Shown here piece after piece: positions 11,315-21,768 of a stretch of 64,000 nucleotides of DNA (position 1 is its first letter; every line of letters begins with the position of its first letter). This DNA is from Sanguinoderma infundibulare (Eukaryota > Basidiomycota > Agaricomycetes > Polyporales > Polyporaceae). Made by a program: the position numbers and the translations under genes. Below the pieces are notes generated by a model, which saw only the letters and a list, made by a program, of their open reading frames with translations, searched no databases and was not told where the DNA came from. Location of the stretch: contig JAVLRN010000002.1 in NCBI GenBank assembly GCA_032821775.1, positions 2,728,001-2,792,000 on the forward strand, read 5' to 3'.

Positions 11315-13377
11315 ATGAGTGTCAACAAGCTCAATACGGAGGGCGTCATGCTCTTCGAGCAGCCCTTCGCCCGGGTGCGTTCAACAAACTCATTCCACTG
11401 CGGCGACCCTTGCTGATGGCTCGCGTTCTCGGAGGCAGGTGCCTTACGAGAACTACCGCAAAGTGTTCCGGGCGTCCCAGAAGAATATAGAGAAGGAAAT
11501 GGTTGCAGTCCAGAACACAGCCAATGACCTTGCCAAGAGAGATCCCTCTGAATCGGACGCCGACGTCACGGGTAAAGCTATAGACGGCATGATCGCTCGT
11601 GTGGAGGGTCTTAAGCGTAAGGTCTGTTCGGTCCCAACCCATAACCGCCTCTTGAATTTGTCATTCTCCCACGACGCTGACAATGCAACCTCCTTGCCTA
11701 GCTGGCAGAGATGCAGGAGTCGGCAGGTACGCTAACCCTCAACGTGATGCGGGAGCGGTTCCAACACATGGCCACCGTCGAGGAGATCGAGTCTTCCACG
11801 GCCCCCGAGTTCACGCGGTGGGCGGACGTACGGCTCGATCGGTGGCTCGTCGACTGGTGTTTACGCAATGGCAAGGAGAAGACAGCGCGGATGATCGCTG
11901 CCCAGAAGGGCATCGAGGTGAGGTCTCACCTCTCTCCTACCCGGCCTACGAGTGTTTCATCGATACATATCGAATGTCGACTGAACCATCCTTGAACAAT
12001 ACACAGAAACTGGTCGACATAGACCTTTTCTCCGACATTCGGAGGATAGAGGACGCTCTGAACCGCAAAAGCTGTACAGAAGCTCTCGCTTGGTGTAGTG
12101 AGAACAAGGCTGCGTTACGGAAACTCAAGGTAATCCGACTATATCTCCACATCGGCGGACCCTTTCCCACGGCGTTGAATATTCTCTTTGTCGACAGAAC
12201 ACCCTGGAGTTCGACCTCCGATTACAGGAATACATTGAACTTGCACGGGCGCGCAAGACGATCGAGGCCATGGCCTATTCCAAGAAGCATTTACTCTCCT
12301 GGAACGATACACATTACAATCAGATCGTGCAAGCAGCTGCGCTATTATGTTATCCCCCAACCACATCGTGTGGCCCGTACAAGGTGAGTTCGTGACTCAG
12401 TGTCTCGACATGTGGGTTTGGGTTGTACTGGCGAACTAGTTTCCGCCAAATGAGGTTGCTGGCGCTTTGTGGCTCTACCCGTATCAAAAAGGGCCCGAAT
12501 GCAACCTGTCCAGGGCCTGCGATGAGTCGCACAATGCCTTGCTTGCCGCTCCGCATAATCAACCCGAATCCTGCCAGGCTTCCGATGCCCTAGGCGGGTA
12601 TCGAAGCCCCAGTTCGGACCGTCGGTTCTTTGCAGGGCGCCATCGGCTATGGATCATCCTCCAGACCGAGCACCGTTTCATCAATCGCGTCACCTGTCAG
12701 TGGTACCATCGCCGCCGTAGCCCGTCGGCCTCATGCCTAAGATCTCTTTCCATTATTTTCTCCGCATCGTGCGGCCACACAAGCCACGTAACTCGATGTG
12801 CACTCATTGGTGTGCGAATACGTGTGAAATGTGCCCTGACGAGTTCCCGCCTTTAGCGCCTGTACGATCCTGCACGGTGGACGACGCTGATCCAGTCCTT
12901 CCGCCTGGCGATATACCACCTCAGTACCCTGCCGACCGAGCCCCTCCTACACCTCGCTATGTACGCCGGCCTGGCGTCACTAAAGCTGCCCGCGTGCTAC
13001 GGGCATGAGACCCGGAACGTCGACTGCCCGATATGCAACCCGGACCTCGGCCAGCTCGCGAAGGAGGTCCCGTTCAGCCACCACGTTAACTCCACGATCG
13101 TCTGCCGGCTCACTGGCAAGATCATGGACGAGGACAACATGCCGATGGTGTTCGAAAACGGCCAGGTGTACTCGAAGGAGGTGCGTTCCGAGTATCTAAC
13201 TCGTTTCAGGTTGCCTTCGTGCTCGACTGCGCGACTGACTCGGACGTGGTCCCCTCCGGTTTACGTTGTCAGGCGTTGGAAGAGATGGCCGCGCGGAACG
13301 ACGGATACGTCACCGACCCGCGCGACCCTGAGAAGCGGTGTTCGTTCGGCAAGCTACGCAAAGTATTCATTTCATAA
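11315..13377 (+). CDS. FYV10: Fyv10/Gid9 (MAEA-type) RING subunit of the GID/CTLH E3 ligase
   Basis: Seven exons: 11315-11374, 11439-11621, 11702-11917, 12007-12129, 12198-12383, 12857-13180, 13273-13377; 398 aa, the usual family length. N-terminal coiled coil (PYENYRKVFRASQKNIEKEM). LisH about 118-153 (RWADVRLDRWLVDWCL). CTLH about 155-215 (FSDIRRIEDALN). CRA region includes SFRLAIYHLSTLPTEPLLHL. The degenerate RING-Gid begins CPIC at 313-316, followed by FSHHVNSTIVC, and the protein ends in the family's short basic tail (KLRKVFIS). With Gid2/RMND5 it forms the catalytic heterodimer that targets gluconeogenic enzymes via Pro-degrons in yeast. The fifth intron (12384-12856) is 473 nt, far longer than its neighbours. 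Confidence 0.93.
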
Positions 13378-15459
13378 TGGCATTCGCGATGTCATGGGAC
13401 CCATGTACCACCACTGTTGTCATGTTTGTATGCTCAGTTTACTTTCACTTTCCGTGCAAGATGGCAAGTCGGCCAACCATGCTTGGGGGGCACCACATCC
13501 GCCTAGTCAAAATCATTATCTGGAGCGAAAGCGACGCGTGTAGACCTATGGTATGTAGTCCGAAACAATCTCCCAGGCTAGCAACATGCATGTGGAGCTG
13601 TCTGACCTTGCCAACACTTCCAGTTTCCAAGTACCCGCGGTCGGCAGCCAGGACTCAGAAGGTCGAACAACACCGTACGACGCAAATGGCCAACGCCCCA
13701 ACCTGATCCCCGAGGGCCACGCAAGTCCCCATTGGAAGCAATGAGATCTTCCCGACGGCTCCCACCAGTTCACTGCATTCCCTGCGTCAACTGTCGCGGC
13801 GATTCTCTTCGGCTCGCCGTAAACGGGGCACGCCCCGCGAAAAGCAAATTCCGGTTGCCCTCCCATGCCCCCGAATTTCATTGTGGGCGTCCGATTCAGG
13901 AAAAAAAGCGCGGGTATCGGAATGCTAAGAATCGTTGGTGCTTCTCAAGTGCCTTGGAGGCGGAGATGGACGGCTACCATCGCTGCAGCTGATCGTGGCT
14001 AGTGAGCGTTGGGGCCACCACAGCGAGCCTTCGGATTGTCCGAGGAGCGCTTGGGCGATCTATCCGGTACTGTGAAACGAAACACGCCTTGATCTTCGCC
14101 ACTTCACCACAGAGGCGGTGGGGGAGGCCAAGTGACGTCCCCGCCCGCTCGCTGTCACGTTCTCTGCCTCTGACTCCTTCAGGATCGCGCCGAGGTGGCA
14201 TGTCTTTGGTGGTCTCTATCGTGTCATCGGGTTGGCGATAGAAGTCCCTGAATGCTGCGGGGAGCTACTCCTGAAATCAGACATGCACAGCCTCGACGTT
14301 GCATTTCGGCGTATTTACCTTCAACGGGTGGAAACCCAGGGTGGTTGCTCGCGCTCTGGCTCTATCATCGTTTGCAACGAAACGTCGGGAATTGGAACCC
14401 ATAGTGCGACCAGCTCCCGACGTTTCGTGTGAGCGGTTAGGAACGCGCCAGAATATTTTTACGCATTTGTCAAAGAGAAGATGGCGCCGCACGCCCGGGA
14501 GACGGTGACCGCAAACGCCTAAACTTCAGATCGTGCCAATCATCATGCCGATCGGGCGACCATGACCACACAATCCACAAGCACTGCAAGAAAGCACTGT
14601 CCGGTGAGTCTGCGGTTATGCCGACCTTCACGTGTGATGCTGACCTCATGTGCGATCCTCCAGGAACGAACCAGTTGCTAAGCTTCGAGTCTGTCGGGAC
14701 CGCCGACATGGCGCGAGCGGAAGCGAAGGCCATGCATCGCCGGTCCACTGGAGAAGCTTATTATCAAAGTCAACAGAGGATTTGCGAATGAATTATGACG
14801 CGGTGGTCCGGGTGCGAGTCGGATGTGCCTTGGATGCCAAGGGGATGCATAGTATGGAAGAGAAGGTTCCAACTCGCTTGAGAAGGCTAATGAACCATAG
14901 GCTAAGTTATCTCTGGCCGTCGTTGTGGCAGGAGCGTTATCTATGCGAGGAAGTCGCGTGCCAACACTTTGTACGCTTTTCAAGGTAATAGCCGCTGGGA
15001 CAAATCAGCCGTTGGTCGGATGATCTCAACCCGACGATACTTGACACAGCCGCAGCAGCAGGCTGGTCACAAGACAATCTCAAAGAACCCACCACCAATG
15101 GTGAGTCTATTGGTCTTCTCATACTTCGATCAAATAACTGAACGAATGCGAATATCAGGGTGAAACTCGAGGTCCAAAAACGCCAGGGTGCTTCATGGCT
15201 CGTCCAGACCATCCAGAGCGGCGCAGGCGGAGCTTATCGTCGCTTGAACTGCATACTCTCCAGCCTTATCAGAAGCACCCAGGTACCAAATAAAGCGCCT
15301 GTATGTCTCAAGACCAGCTTGGTGTCGACGTTATCTGAAGCATGGCAAGTACTTACGATATAAAAGGACGCGACGCAGCGGCTGAACCAGTCTGCTGCTC
15401 GAACTGTTCTTGCGCCATTGTTCCTCTTCACCCTTCTTCTTCCCACCAAGAAGACGGCC
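13378..15459. other. Gene-free interval with a short hairpin
   Basis: 2.1 kb between FYV10 and the permease. No convincing gene. It contains a perfect 14-bp inverted repeat, listed separately. Confidence 0.5.
14377..14428. repeat. 14-bp perfect inverted repeat
   Basis: Arm 14377-14390 (ACGAAACGTCGGGA) and its exact reverse complement at 14415-14428 with a 24-nt spacer. It could form a stem-loop or be a dyad protein-binding site; there is no gene within 1 kb. Confidence 0.6.
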
Positions 15460-17693
15460 ATGGGGATCATCCGAAGATTGCGGGTGAGCCAACGCCAGGA
15501 TTTGACGTACTCGGAGCTGTTCTTGCAGGTATGTGTTGTGTGTTCCGAGCCTCGCACGCGCGCTTATTCGTTCAATCACTGCAGAATGAGGACCTCCTTC
15601 CCGTTCCAGAGAATAAGAGGGTGTGGGGTTACTGGAATTTCATCGCATTGTACGTGTTATCTTTCTGTATTACACTGGTTCTTCTTGCTTCACTAACACG
15701 ACTACGAGCGCAGTTGGATAGCAGACAGTTTTAACATCAACACGTACGACGCCCTCTCCCTTGTTGATGCCCGAACCGACCTACTCTCTCATAAAGGTGG
15801 ATGATCGCTTCTTCCATGATCCAGCTCGGTCTCTCGTGGTGGCAAGCCTGGATATGCGTCTGGCTCGGTTACGGCCTCGTCTCACCCTTCATCGTCGCAA
15901 ACGCGAGACCGGGTGCGATTTTCCATGTTACGTTCCCTGTGGTTGCGCGGACAAGTTTCGGAGTCTGGGGAAGTTTGTGGTGTGTGTTCAACCGGGGAGC
16001 AATGGCATGGTGAGCAACGACTTTGTCTCGAACCATACGGACCCAGTCTCAGATTTGTCCCCCTGCCAAGCATTTGGTATGGTGTACAGGCTAGCATCGG
16101 AGGGTCCTGTGTTCTTGTAATGCTGAGAGCAATGTGGCCGTCCGTGAACAACATTCGTGAGTATGTAACACTCGTGGTCTTGATGGCAAGCTCAACCCGC
16201 CTGTCAGCGAACCACTTGCCCGCGTCCTCCGGTACCACCACAAAGGACTTCATGTGCTTCTTCCTCTTCTGGCTCATCTCGCTTCCAGCAATATGGTTCC
16301 CTATTCACAAGATGTCGGTGCCTTCCTTTTCCCGCATCCCTAACGAGCAACTCATCTGGTGCATGCAGCCGGCACCTGTTCACGCTCAAGGCAATAGTGG
16401 TCCCGATAGCGGGCATTACCTTCTTCATCTGGTGTATCGTGAAAGCCCACGGTGTCGGCCCAATCGTTCACCAGCCTGCAACCTTGCACGGTTCCGCCCT
16501 CGGATGGGGCATGGTCTCCAGTATGATGTCCTGCATCAGCAACATGGCGACCCTCGTTACGTATGCATCGTTGATTTCCTTGTCTGGTTTGGCTTTACTG
16601 AGTTCTTTTTGTAGGAACGCTCCGGACTTTGCCTCCCGTGCACGCAACCCGTCAGCGGCCGTTTGGCCACAGCTCATTTCCGTACCGCTGGGCTTCTCCA
16701 TCGTCAGCTTCTTCGGGATTATCGTCAGTTCGTCCTCGCAGGCGATCTACGGCGAGGCGATTTGGTCTCCCATCGACCTCCTTGGGAGGTTCCTCGATGG
16801 AAATCCAAGCCACGCGACTAGGTTTGGAGTGTGGTTCATCTCCGCCTCGTTCATTGTCGCGCAGGTACGTGGAAGTTATATCGCAGGGGGGAATTGTAGC
16901 CTTAACACAGTTCATCCAGCTCGGAACGAACATTTCCGCCAACTCAATTAGCGCGGGCTGCGATCTTACTGCCCTCCTGCCCCGTTTCATCGCAAGTACC
17001 CATTTTCTACTCGATATCTTGAAGTTCCTCAGACATGCTATGCTTTCAGAACATCCGCCGTGGAGGGTATATCGCCGCCATCGTCGGCCTTGTCATGCTC
17101 CCCTGGAACCTGCTCAAGAGCAGCAACCAATTCACCTCCTACCTTTCCGCCTACTCCGTCTTCCTCAGCTCCATCGCCGGCGTGATGATCACCGACTATT
17201 ACATCATCCACAGGGGCCATTACAGCGTCGCAGACCTGTACCATGCGCGCAAGGAGGGCTGGTACTGGTACACCTTCGGCTTCAACTTCCGGTAAGCCCC
17301 TGCAGGTGCCCCGCATCTCTGTGATTGTGTTTACGCGTTTCTGGGCAAAATCGGCCATGCAGAGCGTACGCGGCGTACATCGCCGGCATCCTCATCAACG
17401 TCGTCGGCTTTGCCGGTGCGACGGGGCAGACCGTGCCCCTCGCCGCGACACGCATCTACGAGATGTCGTTCTTCACGGGTTTCGGCGTGTCCGCGCTCGT
17501 CTACTTGTGTCTCAACCGGCTTTTCCCCGTCCGGGGATCGAGTGAGTGCGCGACTTTCAAGGAGGTGGATGTCTCCGCATCCGCATCTGCCACCAGCGCG
17601 ATCGGGAACGGGTCGGAAGACGGTGAAGGAGTGGATTGGGACAAAAAGAGTGTCGCGAGCGCGGGCGTGCGCAGCATCCGGTCGGCGGCATGA
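15460..17693 (+). CDS. NCS1-family nucleobase/uracil-type permease
   Basis: Eleven exons: 15460-15528, 15585-15649, 15714-15743, 15797-16009, 16071-16156, 16208-16313, 16369-16560, 16615-16864, 16920-16991, 17050-17291, 17363-17693; 551 aa. All phases close. The N-terminus has the family pattern TYSELFLQNEDLLPVPENKR followed by WGYWNFIAFWIADSFNINT, and further on ANARPGAIFHVTFPVVAR, both diagnostic of the Fur4/Dal4 branch of NCS1. About 12 hydrophobic helices; NPSAAVWPQLISVPLGF and MITDYYIIHRG are further family marks. Likely imports uracil, allantoin or a related ring compound with protons or sodium; the substrate cannot be read from sequence. The C-terminal tail is Ser/Asp-rich and cytosolic. 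Intron 9 (16992-17049) is GC-AG, with donor GCAAGT. The start at 15460 begins MGIIRRLR, as in homologues. Confidence 0.92.
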
Positions 17694-18123
17694 ACCGGGA
17701 CATCGTCGACATCAACTGGAACTCCTGACGACCTTGTAGTAGCGTCTATGGACAGATGAAGCATCCGAAGATCTTGGATGAATAAGTACCAACAGCGAGG
17801 TCGCTGTTTGATCGGAGATTCAATGAGCACTAGTACTAATCACCGAGGTGTGTAACACATCCCCACTGCCTGCGAACTGGAGCCGAGCCGGAAAACGAGT
17901 ACTCCTCCTATCATTAACACACCCGCTGTTGTGCTTCAAATAATTAAATTCTTCCTGCAGTACTGTCCAATGTAATTGAAATAATTAAACAACGGCATAC
18001 ATATTTACATCTACGTGCTGAAAAACATAGGCATACGAGGGCATAAGGAACGACATAAGAGGGCATAAGACAACATACGAGGGCATAAGACGTAACAAAA
18101 CATATTGTGGGTACTTCCACACT
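17694..18123. other. Convergent 3' intergenic region with a short tandem repeat
   Basis: Between the permease (plus) and the PARG-like gene (minus). AT-rich, no gene, and a three-unit repeat listed separately. Confidence 0.6.
18032..18093. repeat. Three-copy short tandem repeat
   Basis: Three units of 22, 20 and 20 bp built on CATACGAGGGCATAAG (the middle one CATAAGAGGGCATAAG). It lies at the 3' side of both flanking genes. No known function. Confidence 0.8.
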
Positions 18124-19437
18124 TTACGCCATTTGGGGCTCAACGGAAGCCAGAGCCGCCGTCAGTATCTCCTCGTCGAGACGGAGGTCGAACGCTCGCT
18201 TGAACGGTTCGAACAACTTCCCGGGAACTGCGAAAACAACCTTCTCAAACGAGTTCCTGAACCGTGCCTCGTGCTTCACGCCCGCAACGGTCTCGCCACA
18301 CACCAGCAGCTCCGCCCAGATGCTGGCGATCATCTCTACCTTGTTCTCAAACGATCCGCACCCGAAGGCCCCCAGGACGAGCACCTTGTCGCCATGAGTC
18401 TCGAACGCGCGGAGGGCACGCCCCATGCGTTCCTTCATCACCTGGCGGATACCATCCTGATACAACTGGGGCTCACCAGGTAGAATGATGTGCTTCTGGT
18501 GCACGGCGGCAGCGTTGACGGGAACGACCGAGATGACATCGATTGTGTAGGGGGCGATAAACTCGCCCCCAAGAGCGTCGCGGGGTGAGGAGGGGAAGAA
18601 TCTGGGGTTTCGAGTTGGCGCTGGTTCGTCGTCTGCGTCTTTGCGGAAAACCACGACGCCTGGGGAGTAGACCACTGAGTGGTCGTGAAGGCCACTACCA
18701 TCTTCGGCACGGAAAGCGCGGTGCTCTTTGTAAAAGTCCTGGGCCGCGGGAGAGGTGAGGCTGGCGACGAGCGAGCTAAGGCGCGCGATAGTGTCCTCTT
18801 GTTCGCTACTGCCGTGGAGGTAACCTCCGCCGGGACGCTTGGCAGACGCGAATGAGAGGACACCAATGTCGGTCGATTGGAGAGGATCTTGGGATCGAGT
18901 GATGGCGAGATTGCGAGCCACGTTCAGAGTCGAATTGCGCGTGAATTCGATCTGGGTGGAGGGGAAGGGGGAAGGAGGATGAGTCGTTGGCCACGAAGCG
19001 AGAAGCGGAGAGTAGTGGGGGTAGAAAGCGGTGCGTTGTTTGGAGAGGATAACGGCGGCGGCGATGTCGTGGGAAGTGCGGATAGAGGGAAGGGAAGGGG
19101 ATATTTCAGCGTTCGAAGGGTGCGGGATAGCAGGATCAATGCGCTCTTCGACGTACTGGCCACTCCCGAGCACGATGCTCTGGGTCTCGAGGGCGATCGC
19201 AGCCCACCGCTCACGACGCGCTCGCTGTGCGGCAGCCGCGATTACCCGACTCGTCCGCTGCTTCTGTTGTGGGGCCCGTTCCTTCGACTTCTGGGCCTTC
19301 TTCTTGATCTGCTGTTGCTTGACCTGAGTAGCCACAGCCTGTCTACGTTTAGCGTTATCAATGGATGTGGATGGGGTGCCTGCACGACGTTGACGGCGAC
19401 CATGATGCCTGGAGGCGCGAGAACGGTGTTGAGCCAT
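18124..19437 (-). CDS. Microbial-type PARG (TIGR02452/DUF2263) macrodomain protein
   Basis: A single 437-aa exon. The N-terminus is very basic (about residues 1-70, many Arg/Lys/Gln), suggesting nuclear or nucleic-acid targeting. From about residue 190 the fold reads NVARNLAITRSQD, then VLSFASAKRPGGGYLHGSSE, QEDTIARLSSL, VVYSPGVVVFRKD, DVISVVPVNA, and near the C-terminus VLVLGAFGCGSFEN. This is the signature of bacterial-type poly(ADP-ribose) glycohydrolases: a GGG loop followed by the acidic QEE/QED motif, here QED. The predicted role is removal of ADP-ribose from proteins. The QEE-to-QED change could affect activity. It is divergent from the downstream phosphofructokinase gene, with 265 bp between the two ATGs. 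Confidence 0.85.
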   Translation of the reverse strand: MAQHRSRASRHHGRRQRRAGTPSTSIDNAKRRQAVATQVKQQQIKKKAQKSKERAPQQKQRTSRVIAAAAQRARRERWAAIALETQSIVLGSGQYVEERIDPAIPHPSNAEISPSLPSIRTSHDIAAAVILSKQRTAFYPHYSPLLASWPTTHPPSPFPSTQIEFTRNSTLNVARNLAITRSQDPLQSTDIGVLSFASAKRPGGGYLHGSSEQEDTIARLSSLVASLTSPAAQDFYKEHRAFRAEDGSGLHDHSVVYSPGVVVFRKDADDEPAPTRNPRFFPSSPRDALGGEFIAPYTIDVISVVPVNAAAVHQKHIILPGEPQLYQDGIRQVMKERMGRALRAFETHGDKVLVLGAFGCGSFENKVEMIASIWAELLVCGETVAGVKHEARFRNSFEKVVFAVPGKLFEPFKRAFDLRLDEEILTAALASVEPQMA

Positions 19438-19527
19438 GGGGAGGACGATATTAGTGGACTGGGTGTAGACGAGGAGTTGATGGTGTGGGGAGAGTGCAGC
19501 AGTGGGGTGAGCATCAGAGCGACGCAG

Positions 19528-19535
19528 CTTATATA
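19528..19535 (-). promoter_or_regulatory. TATA box of the PARG-like gene
   Basis: TATATAAG on the minus strand, about 90 bp upstream of the ATG at 19437. It is a strong match to the eukaryotic TATA consensus in a genome region where most promoters lack one. Confidence 0.6.
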
Positions 19536-19702
19536 GGAAATACTGCTTATGTCAGGCACCGTTCACTGCCTTGGTCATTGTTTTTGGAAATAGATAAGAT
19601 AAGATTGGTTGCCTGCAGGAGTCCGCCTTTGCCGGACTGCTCCGTCTCCAGGTCGCCCGAGCGTACACTTGCTCGGTGACCTTCTTCTCCGCTTCGGCCA
19701 CG

Positions 19703-21547
19703 ATGGTCGCGCCTTTATATACCACCGCTTCAGGTCTTCTTTGGCATGCTGGTAAGATCTTGGTCTGCACCGTCGGTCTTCCGGCTCGAGGCAAGACCCA
19801 CATCTCCCGTGCACTCGAGCGATATCTCCGTTGGACTGGTGTGAAGACCGCGGTCATCTCCCTAGGAGACTACCGCAGGAAGGTGCTTGGAAGTGCACAA
19901 AAGCTTCCGGCTGATTATTTCACGCTTGGTACGTGCTCCATTCGGCCTATCTCCCCCGGTTCTTGCTGAGTGTGCATCGTAACAAGGAGAGAAAAGCCCG
20001 GAGACAATCGCTTTGCGCGAGAAGGTCCTTGCCGGCTGCGAGCAGCTCATCTGGGACTTCTTCGATTCAGGCGGCCAGGTTGTCATCTACGATGCCAACA
20101 ACGGCACCCGTGAACGCCGCAATGCCGTTGCGGAGAAGTTCGACAAGGCCGGCATTCACGTCGTCATGCTCGGTACTTAGCTTCTTTTGCGGATCGATCT
20201 CCCTGCCGCTAACCGTGACAACAGAATCCTCTTGTGATAACGAGGATCTCATACTTTCCAACATCCGGAGTGTCAAGATCTCTTCCCCAGATGTGAGTGC
20301 ACTGGACGAGCCCCTAACGGCCCCTTGTTTAAACATTCCTCTCAGTATCGCGGCTGGGATCCTGAGAAAGCAGTCGCAGACTACTACAACCGTATCAAGG
20401 ACCATGAACTTCACTACGAGCCCGTCGAGGAGACAACGTGGCCGTTTATCCGTATCATCAACGTTGGGGATAAGATCATGGTTAACGTCAGTTCTTCTCA
20501 TGTGATCTTAGCTCCCGACATGCTCAACTTTCAATCTGTAGAACATTCATGGATACCTGCAGTCAAGGATAGTTTTCTTCCTCATGAACATACACAACAG
20601 GTTCCGGACCATATATTTTGCACGAGTAAGTCCTCGCAGTCCTTACATTGTACAGTACCCGACTAACCCTATATATTACAGTCCGGACAGTCCCTCATTG
20701 AGCACTCGTACAAAGCGGACTCCGACCTCTCACCCGCAGGTTGGGAGTACGCCGAACGTCTCAAAGAATTCGTCCTCGAGCGCCGCGCCAAATCACTCGA
20801 ATCCCGCGGCATAGACCCTACCGAACGGCGCCTAGTCGTACGTCCCTCCTTTCCATCTCACCCACATATCCTCATCCTCCCCGTCGTAGATCTGGACGTC
20901 CGCCCGCCGGCGCTCACACCACACCGCCTGGCCCTTCCTCACGCACACCGCAAGCGACCCCTACCCGCCCGCGAGGGTCAAGGTCGTCGAGCGTCCCCAG
21001 ATGTCCGAGATCAACCCCGGGGTCTGGGACGGCCTTACGCCCGAGCAGGTTCGCAAGTACTACCCCGACGAGTGGGTCCGCTTCGTGCACGACCCGTACG
21101 CGTACCGCGCCCCCCGCGCCGAGAGCTACCACGACCTCGGCGGTGCGTCCCTCTCCTTCATTTGCGCACGGAATTTGACCGATGCTGTGTTGTGGACGAC
21201 CAGTACGCCTTGAGCCGACGCTCATCGAGCTTGAGCGCGAGAAGGAGGACCTGCTCATCATCGGCCACGCCTCCGTCATCCGCTGCATCATGGCGTACCT
21301 CATCGGGCTGCCCGCATCCGAGATCCCCGCCATCGAGGTCGCGCGAGGGGACCTGATCGAGGTCGTGCCGACCTCGTACGGCGTGTACTCGCAGGCCCAC
21401 CACTTCTGGGACGGGCCGGGGCGGAGCAGCGAGAACGGCGCACACGGCAAGGACGAGCACAACTTCTACGAGAACTACGCCGAGGACACACGGGGCAAGA
21501 GGCGACCGGACGGAACCAGCGTGGAGCTTCACACCCCGCCGGCTTGA
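19703..21547 (+). CDS. PFK26: 6-phosphofructo-2-kinase (fungal Pfk26 type) with bisphosphatase-like domain
   Basis: Eight exons: 19703-19928, 19987-20172, 20225-20292, 20346-20486, 20542-20625, 20682-20837, 20890-21142, 21204-21547; 485 aa, all phases close. The kinase half has the Walker A loop GLPARGKT (25-32), LGDYRRKVLG, the GEKSPETIALREKVL segment and VVIYDANNGTRERR. It makes fructose-2,6-bisphosphate, the activator of phosphofructokinase 1. The second half is a histidine phosphatase fold: TIYFARSGQSLIEHSY, IWTSARRRSHHTAW, PGVWDGLT and LLIIGHASVIRC. The phosphate-accepting His of the RHG motif is Ser236 (codon 20682-20684, first of exon 6), so the phosphatase should be inactive, as in yeast Pfk26. 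The cytosolic enzyme therefore probably works only in the synthetic direction. Confidence 0.93.
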
Positions 21548-21768
21548 GCTTTTACACCGGAGAACCCAGGATACGGTGGACCATGAAAGGAAAGGAGAGG
21601 TTTAAGTTTACTTGTTGTACACTGCATTGCGAACGCATGAACGTCAAACGAATGATATTTTCAGAGCACGGCGCACGAGTGCAAAAGCAAGACGAGAACA
21701 TAGTACAACATGTTGATGATGGTGATGGTGGTAATGGTGCCGACGCAACGCTCTCTTCCCTCCCCCTA

